Positions 35,315-44,980 of a stretch of DNA of 46,828 nt are shown in pieces. The stretch comes from Bacteroidaceae bacterium (lineage in GTDB: Bacteria > Bacteroidota > Bacteroidia > Bacteroidales > Bacteroidaceae): positions 1-46,828 of the forward strand of contig JAFZDY010000013.1 in NCBI GenBank assembly GCA_017560945.1, given 5' to 3'. Under the pieces are notes generated by a model. It saw only the letters and a program-made list of their open reading frames with translations, did no database searches and was not told the origin of the DNA. The stretch's first letter is position 1. Each line of letters opens with the position of its first letter. Position numbers and translations under genes: made by a program.

Positions 35315-36022
35315 TTAAAATCTAAAACTACATTGAAGTCCGTATGAATTTCCCTGCTTCATATTGAAGGTGTTTTGAATGACGGTAGGCTCCATTCTCA
35401 TGCTCAACTCGGGACTTAAATCGAAACTTGCCAACTCTGCATCCACGTAAGCGTCGATGATGGAGATGGCATAAACGCCCAAGAAGCAGAAGATGCTCAT
35501 GTCGCGATAACGGCGATAATAGTCCTTCTTTCGCTTGATTACGCGCTTCAGGTAATCCATGTTCGACTCAACAGGATATCCTGGTGGTAATAGGTCGAGG
35601 AAACTATCAGTGTTGGGGTTGTCATCCATGATGTCGAGGTAGGCTTGCGAATAATCACTATACATTTGACCATTCCAATTGAGTGCATAAGCACATCCCA
35701 CAAGTCCTCCGTACACGATAGGCAACTTCCAATACTTTCGATTGTATATCTGTCCTCCACCAGGGAAGATGGCTCCCATCCATGTGGCTCGTGCGGGATT
35801 GGGGATGAACTGCTTCTTATCCTCCAGTTTCAACTCCTCCATGTCAATTGTAGGCATTTGTGAGAAGAGTTCTGCGGAGTCGATGGGTGCTTCCAACTCT
35901 TGCATTTGAGCCTGATTGGCGTGTGCAATGTCGTCTGCCCTTTGTGCCCATCCGTCGGTGATGTTGACCAAAGTCATTAGCACCGCACATATTGCCACCT
36001 TATATATATAGTTCAGTTTCAT
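35315..36022 (-). CDS. DUF5683 membrane/envelope protein
   Basis: A 235-residue protein with a signal sequence (YIYKVAICAVLMTLVNITDGWA). The conserved block PNPARATWMGAIFPGGGQIYNRKYWKLPIVYGGLVGCAYAL and following hydrophobic segments define DUF5683. A YRRYRDMSIFCFLGVYAISI membrane segment and a C-terminus ending in RF are also seen. The function is unknown. Its fixed place between parB and the lytic transglycosylase suggests a cell-cycle or envelope role, by inference only. Confidence 0.85.
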   Translation of the reverse strand: MKLNYIYKVAICAVLMTLVNITDGWAQRADDIAHANQAQMQELEAPIDSAELFSQMPTIDMEELKLEDKKQFIPNPARATWMGAIFPGGGQIYNRKYWKLPIVYGGLVGCAYALNWNGQMYSDYSQAYLDIMDDNPNTDSFLDLLPPGYPVESNMDYLKRVIKRKKDYYRRYRDMSIFCFLGVYAISIIDAYVDAELASFDLSPELSMRMEPTVIQNTFNMKQGNSYGLQCSFRF

Positions 36023-36042
36023 AATTCAAGGGCAAGGTCTTT

Positions 36043-36103
36043 AGTATATTTTTTCCCTGTCTGAGAAATATTTTTTCTCCGTTGGGGAAAAATGTTTTCC
36101 CTG
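36043..36103. repeat. A/T-rich palindromic repeat between parB and DUF5683
   Basis: Two hairpins (GAGAAA/TTTCTC and GGGGAAAA/TTTTCCC) lie in a CCCTGT...CCCTG frame. This is the second, longer copy of the element at 14361-14400. It lies inside the presumed parA operon, upstream of the DUF5683 gene. Confidence 0.65.
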
Positions 36104-36129
36104 CCTTCTATGTTTTATCCTTTGGTTTC

Positions 36130-37017
36130 TTACTTCAACTTGTCCAATATTCCTATGATGCGCTCAAGTTCTTCTTCGTTGTTGAAGGGGATGCTGATTT
36201 TTCCCTTACCATTTCCTGAGCAAGTGAGTTGTACTTTGCTTTGGAAGAAGTCCGAGAGTTGCTTTTTCAATAGATTAAACTCTTCGGGCAACTTGGAGGG
36301 GGCTATTTTCTTGCCCGTTGGGCTCTTCAAAGTTTCGCCTTCGCTCAGCGCTTTCACCATTTGCTCTACTGTACGCACTGAGTATCCCTCGCGCATCAAC
36401 TCTTCGTAGAGGCGTATTTGCAATGTTGGATTGTCCAATGTCAGCAGTGCTCGTGCGTGTCCCATATCAATCTCCTTGTTTTGGAGTGCTACTTGTATGG
36501 GCGCGGGCAACTTCAGTAGGCGGAGGTAGTTGGCAATGGTAGTACGCTTCTTTCCCACCCTTTCGCTCAGTCGCTCTTGTGTGAGGCCGTATTGCTCGAT
36601 GAGGTGTTGGTAAGCAAGGGCTATTTCCAATGAATTGAGATCCTCTCGCTGAATGTTTTCAATCAAGGCCATCTCCATCACGTTTTCATCGTCGGCCGTA
36701 CGGATGTATGCAGGCACACTGGTCAATCCTGCCAATTGCGAAGCACGGAAGCGTCGTTCACCGGCAATGATTTGATATGTATCGTCCTCCATCTTTCTCA
36801 GGGTGATGGGTTGGATGATACCTATCTCAGCTATCGAGTCGGCCAACTCTTGCAAGGCTGTTTGGTCAAACTCGCGACGTGGTTGGTTGGGGTTAGCCTT
36901 GATGAGTGTGATGGGCACTTCGTGGATGGATGACGAACCTTGTGTCTTCACCTCTTCGGTGGAGATGAGGGCATCCAATCCGCGACCAAGGCCTGTATAT
37001 CTTTTCTTAACTGCCAT
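36130..37017 (-). CDS. parB: Chromosome partitioning protein ParB
   Basis: ParB is a CTP-dependent DNA clamp that loads at parS sites and works with ParA in chromosome segregation. The 295 residues show the N-terminal ParB/Sulfiredoxin domain (VPITLIKANPNQPRREFD and AGERRFRASQLAG, the CTP-binding GERRxRA box), then the HTH region (LTQERLSERVGKKRTTIANYLRLLKLP) and a C-terminal dimerisation domain. Length is normal. It is 76 bp after parA. Confidence 0.97.
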   Translation of the reverse strand: MAVKKRYTGLGRGLDALISTEEVKTQGSSSIHEVPITLIKANPNQPRREFDQTALQELADSIAEIGIIQPITLRKMEDDTYQIIAGERRFRASQLAGLTSVPAYIRTADDENVMEMALIENIQREDLNSLEIALAYQHLIEQYGLTQERLSERVGKKRTTIANYLRLLKLPAPIQVALQNKEIDMGHARALLTLDNPTLQIRLYEELMREGYSVRTVEQMVKALSEGETLKSPTGKKIAPSKLPEEFNLLKKQLSDFFQSKVQLTCSGNGKGKISIPFNNEEELERIIGILDKLK

Positions 37018-37093
37018 AAATTGCTTATTGTGTATGATTTATCAGGTGTAGGTATGAGTTATTTTTTGTTCTCTTTCGTCTCTCGTTTTGGGG

Positions 37094-37855
37094 TTAGTTC
37101 TTCTTCACTATCTCTTGTGCCAATGCCAAGTGGTTGCGGGCACCTGTTGAGTCTGCGTCGTAGAGTATTATTGGGATACCATGGCTGGGTGCCTCGCCAA
37201 GTTTTACATTGCGTTGGATGACGGTGCGGAAAACCAACTCCTGGAAGTGGCGTTTCACCTCGTCATACACTTGATTGTGCAGGCGCAGGCGTGAATCGTA
37301 CATAGTGAGCAGGAAGCCCTCTATCTCCAAAGCCATGTTCAACTTCGACTTGATAATCTTTATTGTGTTCAACAACTTACTAATACCCTCCAGAGCAAAG
37401 TACTCGCACTGAACGGGGATGATAACCGAATTAGCCGCAGTGAGGGCGTTGATGGTAATCAATCCCAACGATGGTGAGCAATCGATGAGTATATAGTCGT
37501 AGTCTGTAACCACGGTGGCCAATACCTTCTTCAACACCTTTTCGCGAGCGGGCAGATTAAGCATCTCAATCTCGGCTCCTACCAAATCAATGTGCGAGGG
37601 AACAATGTCCAGTCCCTCTATGTCTGTTGTATAGATGGCTTCGCGAATGTCTACTTGGTTAATTAGGCATTCATATATGGAGGTGTCCACCTCGTTGATG
37701 TCCACACCAAGGCCCGACGAGGCATTTGCCTGTGGGTCGGCATCTATTACCAGTACTTTCTTCTCCAATGTTGCCAACGAAGCGGCCAGGTTAATGGTGG
37801 TAGTGGTTTTTCCCACACCGCCTTTCTGATTGGCTAAAGCGATAATTTTTCCCAT
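37094..37855 (-). CDS. parA: Chromosome partitioning ATPase ParA (Soj)
   Basis: This Walker-type ATPase binds DNA nonspecifically and moves ParB-parS complexes. The 253 residues begin [19 protein letters not shown] with the deviant Walker A KGGVGKTT (11-18). [13 protein letters not shown] and [11 protein letters not shown] follow. The start is 37855; an in-frame start at 37888 precedes the conserved beginning by 11 residues and is rejected. First gene of a run of seven closely spaced minus-strand genes down to 29709, divergent from surE. Confidence 0.97.
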   Translation of the reverse strand: MGKIIALANQKGGVGKTTTTINLAASLATLEKKVLVIDADPQANASSGLGVDINEVDTSIYECLINQVDIREAIYTTDIEGLDIVPSHIDLVGAEIEMLNLPAREKVLKKVLATVVTDYDYILIDCSPSLGLITINALTAANSVIIPVQCEYFALEGISKLLNTIKIIKSKLNMALEIEGFLLTMYDSRLRLHNQVYDEVKRHFQELVFRTVIQRNVKLGEAPSHGIPIILYDADSTGARNHLALAQEIVKKN

Positions 37856-37901
37856 AAAATAGTTTTTTACGGTTGCGAAGTAACTCATAATTCTACAAAC
37901 C

Positions 37902-38044
37902 GCCTATTTTTTTAGGCAAAGATTGCTCAAACTGTTGATAACTTCCTCTTTCGGTTAATAACCTTTTACGAGTGAAGTCAACTTTTGTTTTCCTTCCTCT
38001 GCTATGCAGACGGGCACAAAGATACTCTTTTTTCGACAAATATA
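37902..38044 (-). promoter_or_regulatory. Leader and promoter boxes of the parA operon
   Basis: Two minus-strand -7 boxes, TATCTTTG at 38017-38024 and TATATTTG at 38037-38044, could start parA transcription with leaders of about 155-175 nt. A small GCCTA/TAGGC hairpin with a T6 loop lies at 37902-37917. None of the six following gaps shows a comparable box. Confidence 0.5.
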
Positions 38045-38054
38045 GGCTTTCCTA

Positions 38055-38086
38055 CTTGGCTCATTTCACTTTTTTGGCTATTTTTG
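38055..38086 (+). promoter_or_regulatory. Promoter of surE-lpxB
   Basis: CTTG (38055-38058), 20 nt, then TATTTTTG (38079-38086) on the plus strand. It predicts a start near 38093. Confidence 0.7.
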
Positions 38087-38125
38087 CACCTATTCTTAAA
38101 AAAATACTGAAAATAGATCAAAATT

Positions 38126-38896
38126 ATGTGCATACAGAGACCTCTTATACTTATTTCCAACGATGATGGCCACTTGGCCAAGGGTATTAATGAACTGGTC
38201 GGTTTTCTACGCGAAATGGCCGACATCATTGTGGTTGCGCCCGATGGACCTCGTTCAGGAATGGCGGCAGCCATCACCTCGCAAGTACCCGTCACCGTAT
38301 CGCTCGTTTCACAATCGCCTGGAGTCGACATTTACAAGTGCTCGGGTACTCCTGTCGATTGCATCAAACTTGCCCTTGAAACTGTGGTTCCTCGTAAGCC
38401 TGATATGGTCATTGGAGGTATCAATCATGGAGACAATTCTGCCGTAAATGTACACTACTCGGGCACTATGGGTGTGGTGATAGAGGGATGTATGAAGAGC
38501 ATTCCTTCCATTGGTTTCTCAGTGTGCGATCATGATCCTGACCTCGACTTTGCTCCCACTCGTACCTATGTACAAAGCATTGTCAGACAAGTACTTGAGC
38601 GAGGAATACCTGTGGGTACTTGTTTGAATGTGAACTTCCCCCAATATGCACCCTATAATGGAGTAAAAATATGCCGACAAACCATTGGTTGTTGGGAGAA
38701 TGAGTGGGCAACCATTCCTCATCCTCGTGGGGGAGGAAACATCCATTGGCTCACTGGTAATTTTGCCAATCACGAGCCTCACTCTACTGATACTGATAAG
38801 TGGGCATTGGACAATGGCTACATTTCCATCACTCCCATTCAGATAGACATGACCGCCTACCCTCTCCTCGAAAAGATGAAGAATTGGGAGTTTTGA
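38126..38896 (+). CDS. surE: 5'-nucleotidase SurE
   Basis: A metal-dependent nucleoside 5'-monophosphatase of the SurE family. In the 256 residues: ILISNDDG (D13, D14 metal ligands), VVAPDGPRSGMAAAIT, CSGTPVDCIKLAL, GINHGDNSAVNVHYSGTMG and CLNVNFPQ. All expected active-site blocks are present. It is 120 bp upstream of lpxB on the same strand and probably shares its transcript. Confidence 0.96.
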   Translation: MCIQRPLILISNDDGHLAKGINELVGFLREMADIIVVAPDGPRSGMAAAITSQVPVTVSLVSQSPGVDIYKCSGTPVDCIKLALETVVPRKPDMVIGGINHGDNSAVNVHYSGTMGVVIEGCMKSIPSIGFSVCDHDPDLDFAPTRTYVQSIVRQVLERGIPVGTCLNVNFPQYAPYNGVKICRQTIGCWENEWATIPHPRGGGNIHWLTGNFANHEPHSTDTDKWALDNGYISITPIQIDMTAYPLLEKMKNWEF

Positions 38897-39016
38897 GTCT
38901 AAAAAATCTAACAAGCACTCCATATAATTGTTCACATATTTTCGCTTTTGAACGTTAAAAGTAGAAGATTTTGGGGCTCTTGTGAAAACTTTTAAAATAG
39001 AAAAGAAATAAGTAAG

Positions 39017-40165
39017 ATGAAATACTACCTCATAGCAGGCGAAGCATCTGGTGACTTGCACGCCTCAAACTTGATGAAAGCCTTGAAAACAGAAGATTCT
39101 CAAGCTGATTTCCGTTTTTTCGGAGGCGACTTGATGAGCGCTGTGGGCGGCACTCGTGTCAAGCACTATCGCGAGTTGGCTTACATGGGATTCATCCCTG
39201 TGCTTCTTCATCTGCGCACCATCCTCTCAAACATGAGTCTTTGCAAGCGCGACATTGTGGAGTGGAAGCCCGATGTGGTTATTCTCATCGACTATCCAGG
39301 TTTTAATCTCGACATAGCCAAGTATTTGCGTATCAATACTCAAATACCTGTATATTACTACATTTCGCCTAAAATTTGGGCGTGGAAAGAGTATCGTATC
39401 AAGAATATTAAACGAGATATCGACTCCCTCTTCTCCATTCTTCCTTTTGAGGTCGATTTCTTCGAGAAGAAGCATCATTATCCTATTCACTATGTAGGAA
39501 ATCCTTGTGTGGATGCGGTTGCTACATTCAAGGAATCATACACTGAGTCGACTCAGGAGTTTATCACTCGTCACCAACTTCAACCAGAGAAACCCCTCAT
39601 TGCCCTATTGGCTGGTAGTCGAAAGCAGGAGATCAAGGACAATTTACCTCAGATGCTTGAAGCCGCCTCTACCTTTGCCTCTACTCATCAATTGGTGTTG
39701 GCTGGTGCTCCTGGTATCAATCCCGAGTTTTATGCTCAGTACGTGGGCAATCATCAGGTGAAAATCGTGTTTGGCGAAACTTATCCCTTACTCTCTCACG
39801 CTCGAGTGGCCCTTGTGACTTCGGGTACGGCCACGTTGGAGACAGCCCTTTTCCGTGTTCCTCAAGTCGTTTGTTACTATACGGCTATGGGCAAGGTAGT
39901 TAGTTTCCTTCGTAGTAAATTCTTGAAGGTACCCTACATTTCGCTTGTCAACCTTGTAGCTGGACATGGTGTGGTAAAGGAACTTGTGGCTCACCTGATG
40001 AATGTTGACAATGTACGAGCCGAACTTACAGACCTCATCTACGACACGCCCGAACGCGCCCTTATGCTCAAAGGTTACGATGAGTGTTTGCGCATCCTTG
40101 GACCTGCTGGTGCAAGTGAAAAAGCTGCTCATGAAATGGTACGAAAACTTACAAACCGTCCTTGA
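39017..40165 (+). CDS. lpxB: Lipid-A-disaccharide synthase
   Basis: A GT19 glycosyltransferase that condenses UDP-2,3-diacylglucosamine with lipid X in lipid A synthesis, at the inner membrane. The 382 residues start MKYYLIAGEASGDLHASNLM and contain the glycine-rich FFGGDLMSAVGG. LIDYPGFNLDIAKYL, SPKIWAWKEYRI, LAGSRKQEI and TSGTATLETALFRVPQVV are typical of the family. Start, length and motifs are standard. A nested inverted repeat separates it from the convergent uvrA. Confidence 0.96.
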   Translation: MKYYLIAGEASGDLHASNLMKALKTEDSQADFRFFGGDLMSAVGGTRVKHYRELAYMGFIPVLLHLRTILSNMSLCKRDIVEWKPDVVILIDYPGFNLDIAKYLRINTQIPVYYYISPKIWAWKEYRIKNIKRDIDSLFSILPFEVDFFEKKHHYPIHYVGNPCVDAVATFKESYTESTQEFITRHQLQPEKPLIALLAGSRKQEIKDNLPQMLEAASTFASTHQLVLAGAPGINPEFYAQYVGNHQVKIVFGETYPLLSHARVALVTSGTATLETALFRVPQVVCYYTAMGKVVSFLRSKFLKVPYISLVNLVAGHGVVKELVAHLMNVDNVRAELTDLIYDTPERALMLKGYDECLRILGPAGASEKAAHEMVRKLTNRP

Positions 40166-40187
40166 TTTATAAGTTTGTAACACATAC

Positions 40188-40262
40188 AAAGCGAAGGAGA
40201 TGAAGACTATTCATACGTGTTTTGTTTTCGCATTACACGATCGGTCTTTTTCTCCTTCGTTT
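40188..40262. terminator. Nested inverted repeat between lpxB and uvrA
   Basis: Positions 40188-40200 pair with 40251-40262 (CGAAGGAGA with TCTCCTTCG plus flanking pairs). A smaller CGTGT/ACACG stem lies inside the 50-nt loop. It sits between convergent genes and could end transcription both ways, though T-tracts are short. Confidence 0.45.
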
Positions 40263-40303
40263 CTATTTCTATTATTTTCTCTACTTTCCGAGACTCTTTT
40301 CTC

Positions 40304-43117
40304 TTACAAAAACTTTTCCCTTAAGTACTTGCCTGTGTACGATTCCTCGCACGCGGCTACCTCTTCAGGAGTTCCGCATACCACTATTGTTCCTCCTTTG
40401 TTTCCTCCTTCTGGGCCAAGGTCAATGATGTGGTCGGCACATTTGACCACATCCATATTATGTTCGATGATGATTACTGTGTGTCCCCTATTGATCAGTG
40501 CGTCAAAGGCTTCCATCAACTTACGAATGTCGTGAAAATGGAGTCCTGTAGTGGGCTCATCGAAGACGAAGATTGTAGGGTCGGCTTTTTCTATGCTGAG
40601 GTAATAAGCCAGTTTTACGCGCTGATTTTCACCTCCAGATAGTGTAGATGACGATTGTCCAAGTTTGATGTAACCCAGTCCTACCTCTTGCAGGGGAGTC
40701 AACTTGCGCACAATCTTTGTTTGCTTGTGCTCGGTGAAGAACTCTACGGCTTGGTTCACCGTCATGTCCAATATGTCATAGATGCTTCGGTCTTGAAACT
40801 TCACATCCAGCACCTCTTTTTTGAATCGCTTTCCGTGGCACGATTCACACTCCAACACTAAGTCGGCCATGAATTGCATCTCTACGGTCACCGTACCCTC
40901 TCCCTTACACTCTTCGCATCGTCCGCCTTCGGAGTTGAAGGAGAAGTACCCTGCCGTGTATCCCATCTGCTTAGAAAGGGGTTGGTCGGCATATAGTTTT
41001 CGTATTTCGTCGTAAGCCTTCAGGTAAGTTACAGGGTTGCTTCGTGTCGATTTTCCTATAGGGTTCTGATCTACGAATTCGATGTTTTTCATCATTCGTA
41101 TGTCACCCTCAAGCCCAGTGTGTTCACCTGGTCGGTCGGATGATTCGCCATATTCTCTCTTCAGTGCTCGATAGAAGATGTCGCGCACCAATGTACTCTT
41201 TCCCGATCCGCTCACACCTGTCACCACGGTCATTACGTTCAAGGGGAATTTCACGTCTACACCTTTCAGGTTATTTTCGCGTGCACCTTTCACTTCTATA
41301 TAGTTATTCCAATGTCGGTGCGTCAAGGGAGGATTTATCACCTCCTCGCCCAACAGGTATTTCACTGTATAACTCTCGCTTCCCGTGCGCAAGTCGTGCA
41401 TGTCTCCTTCGTATACCACTTGTCCACCCAGTCGACCTGCGTTAGGCCCTATGTCGATGATGTAGTCCGCTGCACGGATTATCTCCTCGTCGTGCTCCAC
41501 CACCACTACCGTGTTGCCCAACTCCTGTAATTGGCGTAGTACGTGTATCAGGCGTTGCGTGTCGCGGCTATGTAGTCCTATGCTTGGCTCGTCCAGTATG
41601 TAGAGCGAACCCACCAAACTACTTCCGAGCGAGGTAGCCAGGTTGATGCGTTGGCTCTCACCTCCCGACAGAGTATTGCTTAGTCGGCTCAGAGTCAAGT
41701 ACCCAAGTCCCACTTCTACCAGGAAGCGTAGGCGATTGTTTATCTCCATCATCAGTCGTTTGGCCACGGCTGCATCGTGTTCATCCAGTTGTAGGTTCAG
41801 GAAGAATGTCTGTAACTCTGTCACGGGCATTTCCACCAATTCAGCTATCGAGCGTCCGCCTACCTTTACATATAAGGCCTCCTTCTTCAGTCGTGCACCT
41901 CTACACACTGGGCAGATGGTCTTTCCTCTGTATCTTGCCAGCATCACTCGGTATTGAATCTTGTATTGGTTTTCCTGTAGCATTTGGAAGAACGAGTCTA
42001 TGCAGGCTTCCGTACGTTTTCCGTGCCACAAGAAGTCTTTCTGCGCTTGTGTCAGGTTATAGTAGGGTTCGAATATGGGAAAGTCATTCTTTGCTGCTCG
42101 GCGGATAAATTCCTTTTGCCATTCGCCCATCTTCTCACCTCTCCAACACACTACGGCTCCGTCGTACACACTCAGCGCCGTGTTGGGTACTACCAATGTT
42201 TCGTCTATGCCCATCACCTTGCCAAATCCCTCGCACTCGGGACAAGCCCCCATGGGCGAGTTGAAGGAGAAGAGTTGATCCGTTGGCTCTTCGAACTCTA
42301 TGCCGTCTGCCTCGAATTTCTTACTGAAGGTATAGAGGAGTCCTGCGGGGTAAAATCTCATCAAGCACGTTCCGTCTCCTTCGTAGAAGGCTGTCTCTGC
42401 CGAGTCTATCAAACGACTGATGGTGCTTTGGTCATCACCTGCCGTCATTCGGTCGATGAGTAGGTAGATGGATGTCCCATCTACATTGTCCCTGTGAGGT
42501 GGCATTGCAGGGTCACTCGTCTCACTTTCCATAGTCTTCAAGTAGTCCTCTATTCTCACCACCTCGCCATTCACCTCCACACGCGTAAATCCCTGTTGCA
42601 GGTCTATGGCCAGTTGCTCTTTTGTTGAGCGTCCAGCACGTGGCACTATGGGGCATAGTATGGTAAACTTTGTACCTGGTGTGAAGGACATCATCTTTTC
42701 AACCAAGTCGTCCGTCGAGTGCTTCTTCACCACCTCCCCACTGATGGGCGAGTAGGTCTTTCCAATGCGTGCAAAGAGCAGGCGCAGGTATTCGTATATC
42801 TCCGTCGAAGTACCCACCGTCGAGCGTGGATTTCGGCTATTCACACGTTGCTCTATGGCAATGGCGGGCGGTATTCCTTTGATGAAGTCACACTCAGGCT
42901 TTCCCATGCGACCAAGGAATTGGCGGGCATACGACGACAGGCTCTCCACGTACCTTCTCTGTCCCTCGGCATAGAGGGTGTCAAAGGCCAATGACGACTT
43001 TCCCGAGCCCGACAAGCCAGTGATGACTACAAACTTTCCGCGCGGTATGTTCACACTGATGTTCTTCAGGTTGTTTACCCGCGCCCCTTTGATGGTGATA
43101 TATTTAGTTTCTGACAT
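40304..43117 (-). CDS. uvrA: Excinuclease ABC subunit A
   Basis: UvrA is the dimeric ABC-type ATPase that finds DNA damage and loads UvrB. The 937 residues contain two split ABC modules: Walker [10 protein letters not shown] with [17 protein letters not shown] and DEPSIGLH, then GVSGSGKST with [16 protein letters not shown] and DEPTTGLH. Zinc modules CPVCRGARL and [10 protein letters not shown]...CESCHG are present, as is the UvrB-binding insertion near 130-250. The start at 43117 is chosen because a TATTTTTG box at 43131-43138 puts transcription start near 43124. ATGs at 43126 and 43153 would then lie outside the mRNA. Confidence 0.97.
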   Translation of the reverse strand: MSETKYITIKGARVNNLKNISVNIPRGKFVVITGLSGSGKSSLAFDTLYAEGQRRYVESLSSYARQFLGRMGKPECDFIKGIPPAIAIEQRVNSRNPRSTVGTSTEIYEYLRLLFARIGKTYSPISGEVVKKHSTDDLVEKMMSFTPGTKFTILCPIVPRAGRSTKEQLAIDLQQGFTRVEVNGEVVRIEDYLKTMESETSDPAMPPHRDNVDGTSIYLLIDRMTAGDDQSTISRLIDSAETAFYEGDGTCLMRFYPAGLLYTFSKKFEADGIEFEEPTDQLFSFNSPMGACPECEGFGKVMGIDETLVVPNTALSVYDGAVVCWRGEKMGEWQKEFIRRAAKNDFPIFEPYYNLTQAQKDFLWHGKRTEACIDSFFQMLQENQYKIQYRVMLARYRGKTICPVCRGARLKKEALYVKVGGRSIAELVEMPVTELQTFFLNLQLDEHDAAVAKRLMMEINNRLRFLVEVGLGYLTLSRLSNTLSGGESQRINLATSLGSSLVGSLYILDEPSIGLHSRDTQRLIHVLRQLQELGNTVVVVEHDEEIIRAADYIIDIGPNAGRLGGQVVYEGDMHDLRTGSESYTVKYLLGEEVINPPLTHRHWNNYIEVKGARENNLKGVDVKFPLNVMTVVTGVSGSGKSTLVRDIFYRALKREYGESSDRPGEHTGLEGDIRMMKNIEFVDQNPIGKSTRSNPVTYLKAYDEIRKLYADQPLSKQMGYTAGYFSFNSEGGRCEECKGEGTVTVEMQFMADLVLECESCHGKRFKKEVLDVKFQDRSIYDILDMTVNQAVEFFTEHKQTKIVRKLTPLQEVGLGYIKLGQSSSTLSGGENQRVKLAYYLSIEKADPTIFVFDEPTTGLHFHDIRKLMEAFDALINRGHTVIIIEHNMDVVKCADHIIDLGPEGGNKGGTIVVCGTPEEVAACEESYTGKYLREKFL

Positions 43118-43130
43118 AGATTTCATCCCG

Positions 43131-43138
43131 CAAAAATA
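43131..43138 (-). promoter_or_regulatory. Promoter -7 box of uvrA
   Basis: TATTTTTG on the minus strand predicts a start near 43124, leaving about 7 nt of leader. Confidence 0.6.
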
Positions 43139-43224
43139 CAACATTTTCTTCACAATTCCCTACCCTTTGCCGATAACATTGATAATTCTTGTTAATGTTT
43201 CATCCATTCGATACAAGATTCAGT

Positions 43225-43232
43225 TATTTTTG
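43225..43232 (+). promoter_or_regulatory. Promoter -7 box of cls
   Basis: TATTTTTG on the plus strand predicts a start near 43239. This rules out the in-frame ATG codons at 43189 and 43234 and supports the start at 43273. Confidence 0.65.
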
Positions 43233-43272
43233 CATGGAAATTCCGTTTGAGTACTATTTAAAGCAAGTGATT

Positions 43273-44700
43273 ATGTTCGATTGGTCAAGCCCTTTCAGCA
43301 TACTTTTCCACATTGTCTACTTGACGATGGTGCTGGGTACAGTAGTGGTGGTGATTCTCGACAATCGCTACCCTGTCAAGACTCTTGCCTGGCTCATGGT
43401 GCTCATCTTCCTCCCAGTGTTGGGCCTCATTCTTTACTTCTTCTTCGGACAAAGTGTGCGCAAGGAGCGTCTCATCAGCAAGCGTAGTTACATTCACATT
43501 GCTCGCAAACCCTTGCGAGGATATTGGCGCAAACCTCCACACGACCTTCCTGATGAATGTCAATCACTGGCTTCACTCTTTCGTCGTATGAATCGCTCCA
43601 TGCCCTTTGGAGGCAATCAAGTAGAGATTTTCACCGATGGGGTGAGCAAGTTCGACTCCCTGCTTCAATGTATATCACAAGCTCGCCACCACATTCACCT
43701 CGAATATTTCATCTTTGATGACGACCAAGTGGGCAATCGAGTTGCCGATGCACTCATTCGTAAGGCTCACGAAGGGGTGAAAGTGCGTGTGATGTATGAC
43801 GATGTGGGGTGTTGGCAAGTGAAGTCCTCCTTCTTCCATCGCATGCGCCAAGCAGGCATCGAGGTTCATCCTTTCCTCAAAGTGCGCTTCCCTATCTTTG
43901 GTCGACGAGTAAACTTTCGCAACCATCGGAAGATTGCCATCATCGATGGAGTTGTTGGCTTCATTGGTGGTATGAACATTGCCGATCGCTATCTCCATGG
44001 CCTTTCTTGGGGAGTCTTTCGCGACACCTCCATCCGCATTCAGGGTATGGCAGTGCAAGGGCTTCAGACGGTGTTTCTCATGGATTGGTGCTTCGTCACT
44101 GGCGAACAGATTACCAATGATTCCTATTTCCCTTTACAAGAAGAGCAAGGTCGTTCACAAATGCAGATAGTTACCTCCAAGCCTGTCGGACGTTGGCGCG
44201 AGATTATGCAAGGCTACCTCCACGCCATTGCCAATGCTCGTCGTTACATCTACATTCAGTCCCCCTATTTCCTCCCTACCGAGCAGATACTCACCGCCCT
44301 CCAGACAGCTGCTCTCTTAGGTGTGGACGTCCGCATCATGCTTCCTTGGAAGGGCGACATCCGTGTCGTGCAGATGTGTTCACGCTCCTACCTTCGCGAT
44401 GTCATGGAAGCTGGTGTAAAAGTCCTCTTCTACCAACCAGGCTTCCTTCATGCCAAGACCATGGTCATCGACGACCTCATCTCCACCGTAGGCTCCACCA
44501 ACATCGACTTCCGTAGTTTCGAGTACAATTTCGAGGTCAATGCCTTCATGTACGATACCGACACCGCCATCCGTCTTCGCCACATCTTCCAAGCCGACGA
44601 GGAGCAGTGCACCCACATCTCCTCCCAGCGATGGGCACGTCGTTCATGGTGGCGCAAGGTCGAGGAGTCCATCCTCCGCCTCTTTGCACCGTTGATGTAG
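43273..44700 (+). CDS. cls: Cardiolipin synthase
   Basis: It joins two phosphatidylglycerols to cardiolipin at the inner membrane. The 475 residues have two N-terminal membrane segments (ILFHIVYLTMVLGTVVVVIL and LAWLMVLIFLPVLGLILYFF) followed by two phospholipase-D domains. Their HKD motifs are FRNHRKIAIIDG with downstream GGMN, and LHAKTMVIDD with GSTNID. Both catalytic histidines are present. The start at 43273 is supported by the promoter box. Divergent from uvrA and probably monocistronic. Confidence 0.94.
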   Translation: MFDWSSPFSILFHIVYLTMVLGTVVVVILDNRYPVKTLAWLMVLIFLPVLGLILYFFFGQSVRKERLISKRSYIHIARKPLRGYWRKPPHDLPDECQSLASLFRRMNRSMPFGGNQVEIFTDGVSKFDSLLQCISQARHHIHLEYFIFDDDQVGNRVADALIRKAHEGVKVRVMYDDVGCWQVKSSFFHRMRQAGIEVHPFLKVRFPIFGRRVNFRNHRKIAIIDGVVGFIGGMNIADRYLHGLSWGVFRDTSIRIQGMAVQGLQTVFLMDWCFVTGEQITNDSYFPLQEEQGRSQMQIVTSKPVGRWREIMQGYLHAIANARRYIYIQSPYFLPTEQILTALQTAALLGVDVRIMLPWKGDIRVVQMCSRSYLRDVMEAGVKVLFYQPGFLHAKTMVIDDLISTVGSTNIDFRSFEYNFEVNAFMYDTDTAIRLRHIFQADEEQCTHISSQRWARRSWWRKVEESILRLFAPLM

Positions 44701-44710
44701 TTTAAGATTC

Positions 44711-44834
44711 AAGGTTCAAGGTTCAAAATTAGTTCGCTATCGCTCATCAAGCTACGCAAGTCAAGGTTCAAAATTCAAATTAGGCACGGATGACACGAAT
44801 TAACGCGGATTGTTGCGGATAAATATTTAATTCT
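44711..44834. repeat. Composite dispersed repeats downstream of cls
   Basis: TTCAAGG heptamers (44708-44727) are followed by the 34-bp unit at 44731-44764 (identical to 17577-17610), more heptamers, and a CACGGATGACACG half element from 44782 to 44834. The order resembles that at 1-249 read on the other strand. Confidence 0.85.
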
Positions 44835-44863
44835 GACCTATGAGTTGCTGCAACTTTTTTTCA

Positions 44864-44940
44864 TTCAGAATATTGCGAAGAATCTGTGAACGTAAGCAAT
44901 CATAAAAGTGGACATCCTTCGTTACACTCAGGACGTCAGA
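44864..44940. repeat. ATTCTTCG/ATCCTTCG-type intergenic repeats
   Basis: Two imperfect dyads, AGATTCTTCGC...TTCTGAATG (read on the minus strand) and CATCCTTCG...CTCAGGACG, resemble a motif that is scattered in intergenic DNA of many gut bacteria. An open frame runs through them on the minus strand but has no start. Confidence 0.5.
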
Positions 44941-44980
44941 GACCGCGGTGCATCATAATTAGTCTCTCTTCACTTCTCAC

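Noticed and set aside
44843-44862. AGTTG-CTG-CAACT stem with T-tract as the cls terminator
   Set aside because: Only a 5-bp stem, 140 bp beyond the stop and inside repeat-rich DNA; too weak to call.
44838-44950. Possible protein relic on the minus strand downstream of the DUF2130 gene
   Set aside because: The frame lacks a start and consists of ATTCTTCG/ATCCTTCG-type intergenic dyads, so repeats explain it better.
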